Below are positions 50,564-58,051 of a stretch of DNA of 64,000 nt, one piece after another; position 1 is the first letter of the stretch, and each line of letters begins with the position of its first letter. The translations under genes and the position numbers were made by a program. Source of the DNA: Pseudomonas brassicacearum subsp. brassicacearum (GTDB lineage: Bacteria > Pseudomonadota > Gammaproteobacteria > Pseudomonadales > Pseudomonadaceae); the NCBI RefSeq assembly GCF_008801605.1, contig NZ_VZPJ01000011.1, positions 1-64,000 of the forward strand. Direction: 5' to 3'. The notes beneath the pieces were generated by a model that worked only from the letters and a program-made list of their open reading frames with translations, was not told where the DNA came from and searched no databases.

Positions 50564-51996
50564 GCCGTAGTGAAACCGTGTGGATCGTCGATGACGACCG
50601 TTCTATCCGTTGGGTCCTGGAAAAAGCCTTGCAACAGGAAGGCATGACCACCCAGAGCTTCGACAGCGCCGATGGAGTAATGAGTCGCCTGGCGCGTCAG
50701 CAACCGGACGTCATCATCTCCGACATCCGCATGCCTGGCGCCAGCGGCCTGGACCTGCTGGCGCGGATTCGCGAACAGCATCCACGGCTGCCGGTGATCA
50801 TCATGACCGCCCATTCCGACCTGGACAGCGCCGTGGCGTCCTACCAGGGCGGCGCTTTCGAATACCTGCCCAAGCCATTCGACGTCGATGAAGCCGTGTC
50901 GCTGGTCAAGCGCGCCAATCAACATGCCCAGGAACAACAGGGCATGGAAGAGGTGCCAGCCCTGGCCCGCACCCCGGAAATCATCGGTGAAGCGCCGGCG
51001 ATGCAGGAAGTGTTTCGCGCCATCGGGCGCCTGAGCCACTCCAACATCACCGTGCTGATCAACGGCGAGTCGGGCACCGGCAAAGAATTGGTGGCCCACG
51101 CCCTGCACCGTCACAGTCCACGGGCGGCATCGCCGTTCATCGCGCTGAACATGGCTGCGATTCCCAAGGACCTGATGGAGTCCGAGCTGTTCGGCCACGA
51201 AAAAGGTGCGTTCACCGGCGCGGCCAACCTGCGGCGCGGGCGCTTCGAGCAAGCCGACGGCGGCACGTTATTCCTCGATGAAATCGGCGACATGCCGGCG
51301 GACACCCAGACGCGCTTGCTGCGCGTACTGGCCGATGGCGAGTTCTATCGGGTGGGCGGGCATACGCCGGTCAAGGTGGACGTGCGCATCATCGCCGCGA
51401 CCCACCAGAACCTGGAAACCCTGGTTCACGCCGGCAAATTCCGTGAGGACTTGTTCCACCGCCTGAACGTGATCCGCATTCATATCCCGCGCCTGGCGGA
51501 CCGTCGCGAAGACATCCCGACCCTGGCCAGGCACTTCCTCAGCCGCGCGGCCCAGGAACTGGCGGTCGAGCCCAAGCTGCTCAAGAGCGAAACCGAGGAA
51601 TACCTCAAGAACCTGCCGTGGCCGGGCAACGTGCGTCAGCTGGAGAACACCTGCCGCTGGATCACGGTAATGGCTTCGGGTCGCGAAGTGCACATCAGCG
51701 ACCTGCCGCCAGAGCTGTTGAGCCTGCCGCAGGATTCGGCTCCGGTGGCCAACTGGGAGCAAGCCCTGCGCCAGTGGGCCGACCAGGCCCTGTCCCGTGG
51801 CCAGTCGAGCCTGCTGGACAGCGCGGTGCCGAGTTTCGAGCGAATCATGATCGAAACCGCCCTCAAGCACACCGCCGGCCGCCGCCGCGACGCCGCGGTG
51901 CTGCTGGGTTGGGGCCGTAATACCTTGACCCGCAAGATCAAGGAATTGGGGATGAAGGTCGACGGTGGGGATGATGATGACGGGGATGAGGGCTGA
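50560..51996 (+). CDS. glnG: Nitrogen regulation response regulator NtrC
   Basis: A 478-residue sigma-54 activator. The receiver domain has the phospho-acceptor in VIISDIRMPG (near Asp54). The AAA+ domain has NGESGTGKE (Walker A), HEKGAFTGA (sigma-54 contact loop) and GGTLFLDEIGDMP (Walker B). The C-terminal Fis-type helix-turn-helix is IETALKHTAGRRRDAAVLLGWGRNTLTRKI. It should act at the sigma-54 promoters seen before glnA, ntrB and the downstream small RNA. Confidence 0.98.
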   Translation: MSRSETVWIVDDDRSIRWVLEKALQQEGMTTQSFDSADGVMSRLARQQPDVIISDIRMPGASGLDLLARIREQHPRLPVIIMTAHSDLDSAVASYQGGAFEYLPKPFDVDEAVSLVKRANQHAQEQQGMEEVPALARTPEIIGEAPAMQEVFRAIGRLSHSNITVLINGESGTGKELVAHALHRHSPRAASPFIALNMAAIPKDLMESELFGHEKGAFTGAANLRRGRFEQADGGTLFLDEIGDMPADTQTRLLRVLADGEFYRVGGHTPVKVDVRIIAATHQNLETLVHAGKFREDLFHRLNVIRIHIPRLADRREDIPTLARHFLSRAAQELAVEPKLLKSETEEYLKNLPWPGNVRQLENTCRWITVMASGREVHISDLPPELLSLPQDSAPVANWEQALRQWADQALSRGQSSLLDSAVPSFERIMIETALKHTAGRRRDAAVLLGWGRNTLTRKIKELGMKVDGGDDDDGDEG

Positions 51997-52030
51997 TCGG
52001 CCTTTAACCCTTCGCTGATCTTGAAGGCCA

Positions 52031-52120
52031 ATCGCGAGCAAGCTCGCTCCCACAATGGTTCTGCATCAGGCACAAAATTTGTGTTCACCGCAGATCCCCT
52101 GTGGGAGCGAGCTTGCTCCG
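52031..52120. repeat. REP doublet (REPIN), one end truncated
   Basis: ATCGCGAGCAAGCTCGCTCCCACA and TGTGGGAGCGAGCTTGCTCCG; the last bases of the second REP are altered. It lies just after the ntrC stop. Confidence 0.88.
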
Positions 52121-52239
52121 GGCGGCGATCCGACGATGCTTTTTAAAGGACTGTGTGCACCGCATCAATGCACTGCGAACCGCAATTGCGCATGCACAAC
52201 GAGCCAAAACCAATCGATCCAGTTCGAAAAAAACCGCAC

Positions 52240-52273
52240 AAACAAAAACAAAAGCCCCGGAATACGGGGCTTT
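52240..52273 (-). terminator. Rho-independent terminator on the minus strand
   Basis: Stem AAAGCCCCG/CGGGGCTTT with a GAATA loop. On the minus strand the hairpin is followed by CTTTTGTTTTTG, a good U-rich tract; on the plus strand the T-run is only three. It would end leftward transcription from the gene at 52538-52978, which otherwise reads antisense through the small RNA. Confidence 0.7.
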
Positions 52274-52314
52274 CAGCATCGCCAGCAGTGTTTTTGTGAC
52301 AAGCCATTCAAAAC

Positions 52315-52330
52315 TGGCACGCCCCCTGCA
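52315..52330 (+). promoter_or_regulatory. Sigma-54 promoter of the NrsZ-like small RNA
   Basis: TGGCACG-CCCC-CTGCA: a perfect -24 box and correct GG-N10-GC spacing. Three TGCAC motifs, candidate NtrC half-sites, lie 115-160 bp upstream (52156, 52169, 52193), a typical enhancer distance. The predicted start is about base 52341. Confidence 0.82.
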
Positions 52331-52340
52331 ATAACTCAAT

Positions 52341-52545
52341 CACTACCCAGTTTCGGGGACCTTGGTACAGGCAGGCCGGGGATTCCCCTCTTTTATACCG
52401 GGCTCATCGAGCCCACTGTTTTGGGGGCCTTGATACAGGCAGGTCAAGGTTTCCCTTCTTTACACCAGGGCTGGACCTTCGCGGTAAGCCCTCCCGTTTT
52501 GGGGACCTTGGTACAGGCAGGCCGGGGATTCCCTCTTTTATTGCT
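52341..52545 (+). ncRNA. nrsZ: NrsZ-like nitrogen-regulated small RNA with three repeated modules
   Basis: A small RNA of about 200 nt is predicted from the sigma-54 promoter at 52315 to the T-rich end near 52540. It consists of three similar 44-45-nt modules (52351-52395, 52419-52462, 52497-52540), each with GGGGACCTTGGTACAGGCAGG and ending in a C-rich plus TCTTTTA stretch. They are separated by GC hairpins (GGGCTC-atc-GAGCCC at 52400-52414, AGGGCT..AGCCCT at 52467-52493). Position after ntrC, sigma-54 control and three homologous modules fit NrsZ of P. aeruginosa. The identity is by analogy. The third module overlaps the 3' end of the opposite-strand gene. Confidence 0.65.
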
Positions 52546-52978
52546 CCTGGAGATGGACCTCCAGCCGCCAGCGGTCATCGACCTCGCTGGAGGTCCACGC
52601 CCCGCGCAACGGACGCGCCGCCACCAGCGTCAGCAACAACCCCTTGTCACTCAACCGCACCCGCCAGTTCACGTCCTTGCCGTTGAGCTTTAACTGGCCG
52701 TTCTGCGATCGCCCTTGCGCTTCGAACAACAGCGCCACCGAGCCGTCGATGACTTCCCCGTGCAGCTTGGGTTCGGTGTTGAACCAGGCCACCACCCCAC
52801 CGTCAATCACCTCGACCTGCTGCAGCACGCTCGGTTCGGGCGTGGTCAGGCGTCCGATCATCAATCCGACCATCATGCCGAAGATCGCCAACGAGCCCAT
52901 CACCCGAGGCATTAGCTTCGAACGTCGGTCGGTTTGCAGCGTAGAATGCCGCTCATCTTCATCTGCGGAGCCGTGCAT
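52538..52978 (-). CDS. Hypothetical single-span membrane protein
   Basis: A 146-residue protein from the ATG at 52978; an alternative start at 52912 (MPRVMGSL) would give 124 residues. One membrane helix (MGSLAIFGMMVGLMIGRL) is followed by a periplasmic domain of about 100 residues rich in beta-type sequence (VVAWFNTEPKLHGEVIDGSVALLFEAQGRSQNGQLKLNG). The function is not recognised. Its 3' end is antisense to the third module of the NrsZ-like RNA, and its possible start codon overlaps the trmL start on the other strand. Confidence 0.7.
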   Translation of the reverse strand: MHGSADEDERHSTLQTDRRSKLMPRVMGSLAIFGMMVGLMIGRLTTPEPSVLQQVEVIDGGVVAWFNTEPKLHGEVIDGSVALLFEAQGRSQNGQLKLNGKDVNWRVRLSDKGLLLTLVAARPLRGAWTSSEVDDRWRLEVHLQEQ

Positions 52979-53432
52979 GTTTCACGTCATCCTTTTTCAA
53001 CCGGAAATTCCGCCGAATACCGGCAATGTCATCAGGTTGTGCGCCAACAGCGGCTGCCACCTGCATTTGATCGAACCGCTGGGCTTCGACATGGACGACA
53101 AGCGCCTGCGCCGTGCCGGTCTCGACTATCACGAGTATGCCACCTTGCAGCGTCACGCCGACCTTGCCAGCTGTCTGGAAAGCCTCGGGCATCCGCGCCT
53201 GTTCGCCTTTACCACCAAGGGTTCGCGGCCGTTCCATGACGCCAGCTTCGTCGCCGGTGATGCGTTCCTGTTCGGCCCGGAAAGCCGTGGCCTGCCGGCC
53301 GAGGTGCTGGACGCCCTGCCCGCCGACCAGCGCCTGCGCCTGCCGATGCGCGAAGGCTGCCGCAGCCTGAACCTGTCCAATACCGTGGCGGTGGCGGTTT
53401 ATGAGGCGTGGCGGCAGAACGGCTTCGCCTGA
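52977..53432 (+). CDS. trmL: tRNA (cytidine/uridine-2'-O-)-methyltransferase TrmL
   Basis: A 151-residue SPOUT methyltransferase that 2'-O-methylates the wobble base 34 of certain tRNA(Leu). It has HVILFQPEIPPNTGNVIRLC, LHLIEPLGFDMDDKRLRRAGLDYHEY, LFGPESRGLP and the trefoil-knot end MREGCRSLNLSNTVAVAVYEA. The ATG at 52977 has GGAG 8 bases upstream. Confidence 0.96.
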   Translation: MFHVILFQPEIPPNTGNVIRLCANSGCHLHLIEPLGFDMDDKRLRRAGLDYHEYATLQRHADLASCLESLGHPRLFAFTTKGSRPFHDASFVAGDAFLFGPESRGLPAEVLDALPADQRLRLPMREGCRSLNLSNTVAVAVYEAWRQNGFA

Positions 53433-53457
53433 GCCCTGCCTGTCAGCCAGAAACACC

Positions 53458-53576
53458 TGTGGGAGCGAGCCTGTGGGAGCCGAGCTTGCTCGCGATGAGG
53501 TCGACACGGTTCAACTGCAAAACCGCGTCATCGTTCATCGCGAGCAAGCTCGGCTCCCACAGGGCTCGCTCCCACA
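53458..53576. repeat. Nested REP: a REPIN inserted in the centre of another REP palindrome
   Basis: The outer halves TGTGGGAGCGAGCC (53458-53471) and GGCTCGCTCCCACA (53463-type sequence at 53563-53576) form a perfect 28-bp palindrome interrupted at its centre by a complete inner REPIN (about 53472-53561, TGTGGGAGCCGAGCTTGCTCGCGAT ... inverted). The same architecture occurs at 38349-38465, with a different inner copy. Confidence 0.88.
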
Positions 53577-53609
53577 AGTTTTGTGCCTTGCGAACAGAAG
53601 CGACGCCGC

Positions 53610-54092
53610 TTACTGAACGGTCGCGCCGCCTTCTTGCTGCATGCGCTGCAGTTCTTGCGCATACAGGGCATCGAAGTTCACCGGGGCCAGCATCAGGGCC
53701 GGGAACGAACCGCGGGTCACCAGGCTGTCCAGGGTTTCGCGGGCGTAAGGGAACAGGATGTTCGGGCAGAACGCACCGAGGGTGTGGCTCATCGAAGCGG
53801 CATCCAGGTTCCTGATCAGGAAGATCCCGGCCTGTTGCACTTCGGCGATGAACGCCACTTCGTCACCGTTTTTCACGGTAACCGACAGGGTCAGCACCAC
53901 TTCGTGGAAGTCATCTTCCAGGGCTTTCTGGCGAGTGTTCAGGTCCAGGCCTACGCTCGGCTCCCACTGCTGGCGAAAGATCGCCGGGCTTTTCGGGGCT
54001 TCGAAGGACAGGTCACGTACATAAATGCGCTGCAAGGAGAATTGCGGTGCGGCTTCGTCTTCGCTGGCAGCTGTGTTCTGTTGGTCAGTCAT
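53610..54092 (-). CDS. secB: Protein-export chaperone SecB
   Basis: A 160-residue cytosolic tetrameric chaperone that keeps precursors unfolded and hands them to SecA. The family core is evident: [59 protein letters not shown], and [40 protein letters not shown]. It is last in the leftward rhodanese-grxC-secB cluster. Confidence 0.98.
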
Positions 54093-54133
54093 CGCAGATC
54101 CTTCTTACTTTCAGGTTCTTGTCAGTGGGAAAT

Positions 54134-54388
54134 TCAGGCCTTGAGCAGTGCGTCGAGCTTACCGGCGCGCTCCAGGGCGAACAGATCATCGCAACCGCCC
54201 ACGTGGGTGCTGCCGATCCAGATCTGCGGCACGGACGTGCGCCCGGCCTTCTGGGCCATTTGGGCGCGCAGTTGCGGCTTGCCGTCGACCTTGATCTCTT
54301 CGAAGGCCACGCCTTTGTTCTGGAGCAGGAACTTGGCTCGGGAACAATAGGGGCAGTAATCGCTGGAATAGACAACGACGTGGGACAT
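54134..54388 (-). CDS. grxC: Glutaredoxin 3
   Basis: An 84-residue dithiol glutaredoxin with the redox site CPYC (in SDYCPYCSRAK), the cis-Pro segment TSVPQIWIG and the glutathione-binding GGCDDL. It reduces disulfides with glutathione. It lies between the rhodanese-like gene (one base apart) and secB, the conserved gammaproteobacterial order. Confidence 0.97.
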   Translation of the reverse strand: MSHVVVYSSDYCPYCSRAKFLLQNKGVAFEEIKVDGKPQLRAQMAQKAGRTSVPQIWIGSTHVGGCDDLFALERAGKLDALLKA

Positions 54389-54389
54389 T

Positions 54390-54803
54390 TCACTTCACCA
54401 GGGGCAGATTGTCGGCTTTCCAGCTCGCAACACCGCCGGACAGCTTGGCGGCGGTGAAACCGGATTTCATCAGCTCGCGGGCGTGGGTGCCGGCGTGCTG
54501 GCCTTGGGCATCTACCAGGATCAGTGTCTTGGCCTTGTGTTTTTCCAGCTCGCCGATGCGGGCGATCAGTTTGTCCTGGGGAATATTCACCGCCCCGACA
54601 ATGTGGCCGGCGGCGTAATCCTTGCTCGGGCGGATGTCCACCACCACGCCGGCATCCTTGTTGACCAGCGCCGTCAGCTCGGCGGTACTGAGGCTGCGAC
54701 CGCCACCCTGCATCGTATGGGCTACCAGCAACGCCAGCAGTACGACGAAGATACCGACGAGAATGTAGTGGTTAGTGGCAAATTCAATCAGGTGAGCAAC
54801 CAT
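54390..54803 (-). CDS. Membrane-anchored rhodanese-like domain protein without catalytic cysteine
   Basis: A 137-residue protein with an N-terminal membrane helix (YILVGIFVVLLALLVAHTM, residues about 12-30) and a rhodanese fold (VVVDIRPSKDYAAGHIVGAVNIP). Active rhodaneses have a Cys in the active loop; here the loop reads LILVDAQGQHAGTHA with Asp and no Cys, so sulfurtransferase activity is unlikely. The orthologous gene sits next to grxC-secB in many gammaproteobacteria (YibN). The start at 54803 follows the conserved N-terminus MVAHLIEF, although no good ribosome site is visible. Confidence 0.88.
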   Translation of the reverse strand: MVAHLIEFATNHYILVGIFVVLLALLVAHTMQGGGRSLSTAELTALVNKDAGVVVDIRPSKDYAAGHIVGAVNIPQDKLIARIGELEKHKAKTLILVDAQGQHAGTHARELMKSGFTAAKLSGGVASWKADNLPLVK

Positions 54804-54955
54804 CGAAGGAGGTTCCAGGGCGTTAAAATGTCGGCCAGTATACACAGCACACAAGGCCGGCCAAACCCCGCCCGGCGGTGACGCCGTCGGAACTTACCTT
54901 TAAACTGCCCGTCCCTTTTCCATCGTCTTCTTTTAACCCGCCACGAGTGGATTCC

Positions 54956-56485
54956 ATGACTACCACGCCTAAACCTTTGGTCCTGATGATTCTCGACGGC
55001 TTCGGTCACAGTGAAAGCCACGAATCCAACGCCGTGTATTCGGCCAACAAGCCTGTGCTGGACCGTTTGTGGGCCACCGTGCCCAACGGCCTGATCTCCG
55101 GCAGCGGCATGGACGTCGGCCTGCCGGACGGGCAGATGGGCAACTCCGAAGTCGGCCACATGAACCTCGGCGCAGGCCGCGTGGTGTATCAGGACTTCAC
55201 CCGCGTGACCAAATCGATCCGCGACGGTGAGTTCTTCGAAAACCCGACCATCTGCGCCGCCGTGGATAAAGCCGTGGCCGCCGGCAAGGCCGTGCACTTC
55301 ATGGGCCTGCTGTCCGACGGTGGCGTGCACAGCCACCAGGACCACCTGATCGCCATGGCCGAACTGGCCTTCAAGCGCGGCGCCGAGCAGATCTACCTGC
55401 ACGCGTTCCTCGATGGCCGCGACACGCCACCGAAAAGTGCCACGTCGTCGATCGAACTCCTGGACGCAGCATTCCAGGCACTCGGCAAGGGGCGCATCGC
55501 CAGCCTCATCGGCCGCTATTACGCCATGGACCGTGACAACCGCTGGGACCGCGTGTCCCAGGCCTACAACCTGATCGTCGACGGCAGCGCCGAATTCAAT
55601 GCCGCCACCGCCCAGGAAGGCCTGCAAGCCGCCTACGAGCGTGGTGAAAGCGACGAATTCGTCAAGGCCACCACCATCGGCGAACCGGTCAAGGTCGAGG
55701 ACGGCGATGCCGTGGTGTTCATGAACTTCCGCGCCGACCGCGCTCGCGAACTGACCCGCGTGTTTGTCGAAGACGACTTCAAGGAATTCGAACGCGCTCG
55801 CCAGCCGAAACTGGCCGGCTTCGTGATGCTGACCCAATACGCCGCCAGCATCCCCGCGCCATCGGCCTTCGCCGCCGGCAGCCTGGACAACGTGCTGGGC
55901 GACTACCTGGCGAAGAATGGCAAGACCCAACTGCGCATCGCCGAGACCGAAAAGTACGCCCACGTGACGTTCTTTTTCTCCGGCGGCCGTGAAGAACCCT
56001 TCCCGGGCGAAGAACGCATCCTGATCCCCTCGCCCAAAGTCGCCACCTACGACCTGCTACCGGAGATGAGCGCGCCGGAAGTGACCGACCGCATCGTCGA
56101 GGCCATTGAAAACCAGCGTTACGACGTGATCGTGGTCAACTACGCCAACGGTGACATGGTGGGCCACAGCGGCGTGTTCGAGGCGGCGGTCAAGGCCGTG
56201 GAATGCCTGGACACCTGCGTTGGCCGCATCGTCGAGGCCCTGGAAAAGGTCGGCGGCGAAGCACTGATCACGGCCGACCACGGCAACGTTGAGCAGATGT
56301 CCGACGAATCCACCGGCCAGGCCCACACCGCCCACACTACCGAGCCGGTGCCGTTCATCTATGTCGGCAAGCGCAACTTCAAGGTCCGTGACGGTGGCGT
56401 GCTGGCTGACGTGGCACCGACCATGCTGATGTTGCTGGGCATGGAGAAGCCGGCGGAGATGACCGGGACGTCGATCCTGGTCTGA
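54956..56485 (+). CDS. gpmI: 2,3-bisphosphoglycerate-independent phosphoglycerate mutase
   Basis: A 509-residue alkaline-phosphatase-superfamily enzyme (two Mn2+) that interconverts 3- and 2-phosphoglycerate. It has the metal Asp in LMILDGFG, the phospho-serine in QMGNSEVGHMNLGAG, FLDGRDTPPKS, GRYYAMDRD, NFRADRARE, and the C-terminal ADHGNVEQM and HTTEPVPF. The ATG at 54956 has GAGTGG upstream; the in-frame ATG at 54878 gives an unlikely N-terminus. Confidence 0.98.
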   Translation: MTTTPKPLVLMILDGFGHSESHESNAVYSANKPVLDRLWATVPNGLISGSGMDVGLPDGQMGNSEVGHMNLGAGRVVYQDFTRVTKSIRDGEFFENPTICAAVDKAVAAGKAVHFMGLLSDGGVHSHQDHLIAMAELAFKRGAEQIYLHAFLDGRDTPPKSATSSIELLDAAFQALGKGRIASLIGRYYAMDRDNRWDRVSQAYNLIVDGSAEFNAATAQEGLQAAYERGESDEFVKATTIGEPVKVEDGDAVVFMNFRADRARELTRVFVEDDFKEFERARQPKLAGFVMLTQYAASIPAPSAFAAGSLDNVLGDYLAKNGKTQLRIAETEKYAHVTFFFSGGREEPFPGEERILIPSPKVATYDLLPEMSAPEVTDRIVEAIENQRYDVIVVNYANGDMVGHSGVFEAAVKAVECLDTCVGRIVEALEKVGGEALITADHGNVEQMSDESTGQAHTAHTTEPVPFIYVGKRNFKVRDGGVLADVAPTMLMLLGMEKPAEMTGTSILV

Positions 56486-56510
56486 TTGATCCATCAATCA
56501 CCGCAAACCC

Positions 56511-56602
56511 TGTGGGAGCAAAGCTTGCTCGCGATAGCAATCTGACAATCTACATTTTCGTTGGATGTGCTGACGTCATCGCGAGCAGGCTTTGCTCCCA
56601 CA
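56511..56602. repeat. REP doublet (REPIN)
   Basis: TGTGGGAGCAAAGCTTGCTCGCGAT and ATCGCGAGCAGGCTTTGCTCCCACA around a loop of about 40 bp, between gpmI and the envC-like gene. Confidence 0.92.
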
Positions 56603-56726
56603 GGGGTTTGGCGGGAAATAAGTGCCCTGCACCGCTCCAGTTATCACACAGCCCCAAATGGGCGTTTTTTTTGCAGCGTGGGGCGGGCATACTAGGCCGT
56701 CCCTTTCCCTGGTGTCGCCCGCCTCT

Positions 56727-58019
56727 ATGCTTCGCGTCCTGATAGCCCTCGCTCTGACCTGCTTGCTCCAACCGGCCTTTGCCGACGAGCGCGCGCAAAC
56801 CCAACAACAGTTGGAAGCCACGCGCCAGGACATTGCCGAGCTGAAAAAACTGCTGGGCAAGTTGCAGGAAGAGAAATCCAGCGTGCAGAAAGACCTGCGC
56901 GGCACCGAGACCGAGATGGGCAATCTGGAGAAACAGGTCGACGCCCTGCAAAAAGAGCTGAAGAAAAGCGAATCCGAGCTGCAACGACTCGATGGAGAGA
57001 AAAAAAAACTCCAGAGCGCGCGCACTGAACAGCAAAAGCTGATCGCCATCCAGGCCCGGGCCGCCTACCAGAACGGTCGCCAGGAATACCTCAAGCTGCT
57101 GCTCAACCAGCAGAATCCCGAGAAATTCGCCCGCACCCTGACTTATTACGATTACCTGAGCCAGGCCCGCCTGGAACAGCTCAAGAACTTCAACGAAACC
57201 CTGCGCCAACTGGCCAATGTCGAAAAAGACATCGAACTGCAGCAAGCCCAGTTGCTGGTGCAGAAAAGCAGCCTCGACACCCAGCGCGAAGAACTCGAGA
57301 AGGTTCGCAAGGAACGCCAGGTGGCCCTGGCCAAGCTCAATGACGACGTGAAGGCTCGCGACAGCAAGCTCAAGGCCCGCGAGCAGGACCAGGCCGAACT
57401 GGCCAATGTATTGAAAACCATCGAAGAAACCCTGGCCCGCCAGGCCCGAGAGGCAGAAGAAGCGCGCCAGAAAGCGCTGATCGCCCAGCAGGAAGCCGAA
57501 AAAAAGCGTTTGCGTGAAGCCCAGGCCGACGCAGATGCCGGCGACGCGCCGCGCAAGCCGGTGAAATCAAGCCCCGGCGCGCTGGTTTCCAGTGATGGCG
57601 AAACCTTCGGCGGCGCTTTTGCGTCGGCGCGGGGCAAACTTCCATGGCCGGTCAATGGTCGACTGCTTGCGCGCTTCGGTGAAACCCGCGGCGACGACAC
57701 CCGCACCAAGTGGGACGGCGTGATGATCAGCGCCTCCGCCGGCAGCCAGGTGCATGCCGTGCATGGCGGGCGCGTGGTCTTCGCCGACTGGCTGCGCGGC
57801 GCCGGCCTGCTGGTGATCCTGGATCACGGCAACGGTTATTTGAGCCTGTACGGCCACAACCAGACGCTGCTCAAGTCCGCGGGGGATGTGGTCAAGGCCG
57901 GTGAGTCCATCTCCACGGTCGGCAACAGTGGCGGGCAGGATACGCCAGCACTGTATTTCGCTATTCGTCAGCAGGGTCGCCCCAGTGACCCGGCCCAATG
58001 GTGTCGTGCGCAAGGATAA
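56727..58019 (+). CDS. envC: EnvC-like murein hydrolase activator (degenerate LytM/M23 domain)
   Basis: A 430-residue exported protein. Signal peptide (MLRVLIALALTCLLQPAFA), then a long coiled coil (residues about 25-260, rich in Glu/Gln/Lys/Leu), then a C-terminal M23/LytM domain (LPWPVNGRLLARFGETRG..LVILDHGNGYLSLYGHNQTLL..). The zinc ligands are lost: the usual HxGxD reads KWDGVM and the last His is replaced (LYFAI), as in EnvC, which activates amidases at the septum rather than cutting murein itself. First gene of the envC-ctpA-deacetylase cluster. Confidence 0.94.
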   Translation: MLRVLIALALTCLLQPAFADERAQTQQQLEATRQDIAELKKLLGKLQEEKSSVQKDLRGTETEMGNLEKQVDALQKELKKSESELQRLDGEKKKLQSARTEQQKLIAIQARAAYQNGRQEYLKLLLNQQNPEKFARTLTYYDYLSQARLEQLKNFNETLRQLANVEKDIELQQAQLLVQKSSLDTQREELEKVRKERQVALAKLNDDVKARDSKLKAREQDQAELANVLKTIEETLARQAREAEEARQKALIAQQEAEKKRLREAQADADAGDAPRKPVKSSPGALVSSDGETFGGAFASARGKLPWPVNGRLLARFGETRGDDTRTKWDGVMISASAGSQVHAVHGGRVVFADWLRGAGLLVILDHGNGYLSLYGHNQTLLKSAGDVVKAGESISTVGNSGGQDTPALYFAIRQQGRPSDPAQWCRAQG

Positions 58020-58051
58020 GCGCGCCCATCCTATTAAGGAGTTCGTTCGAC

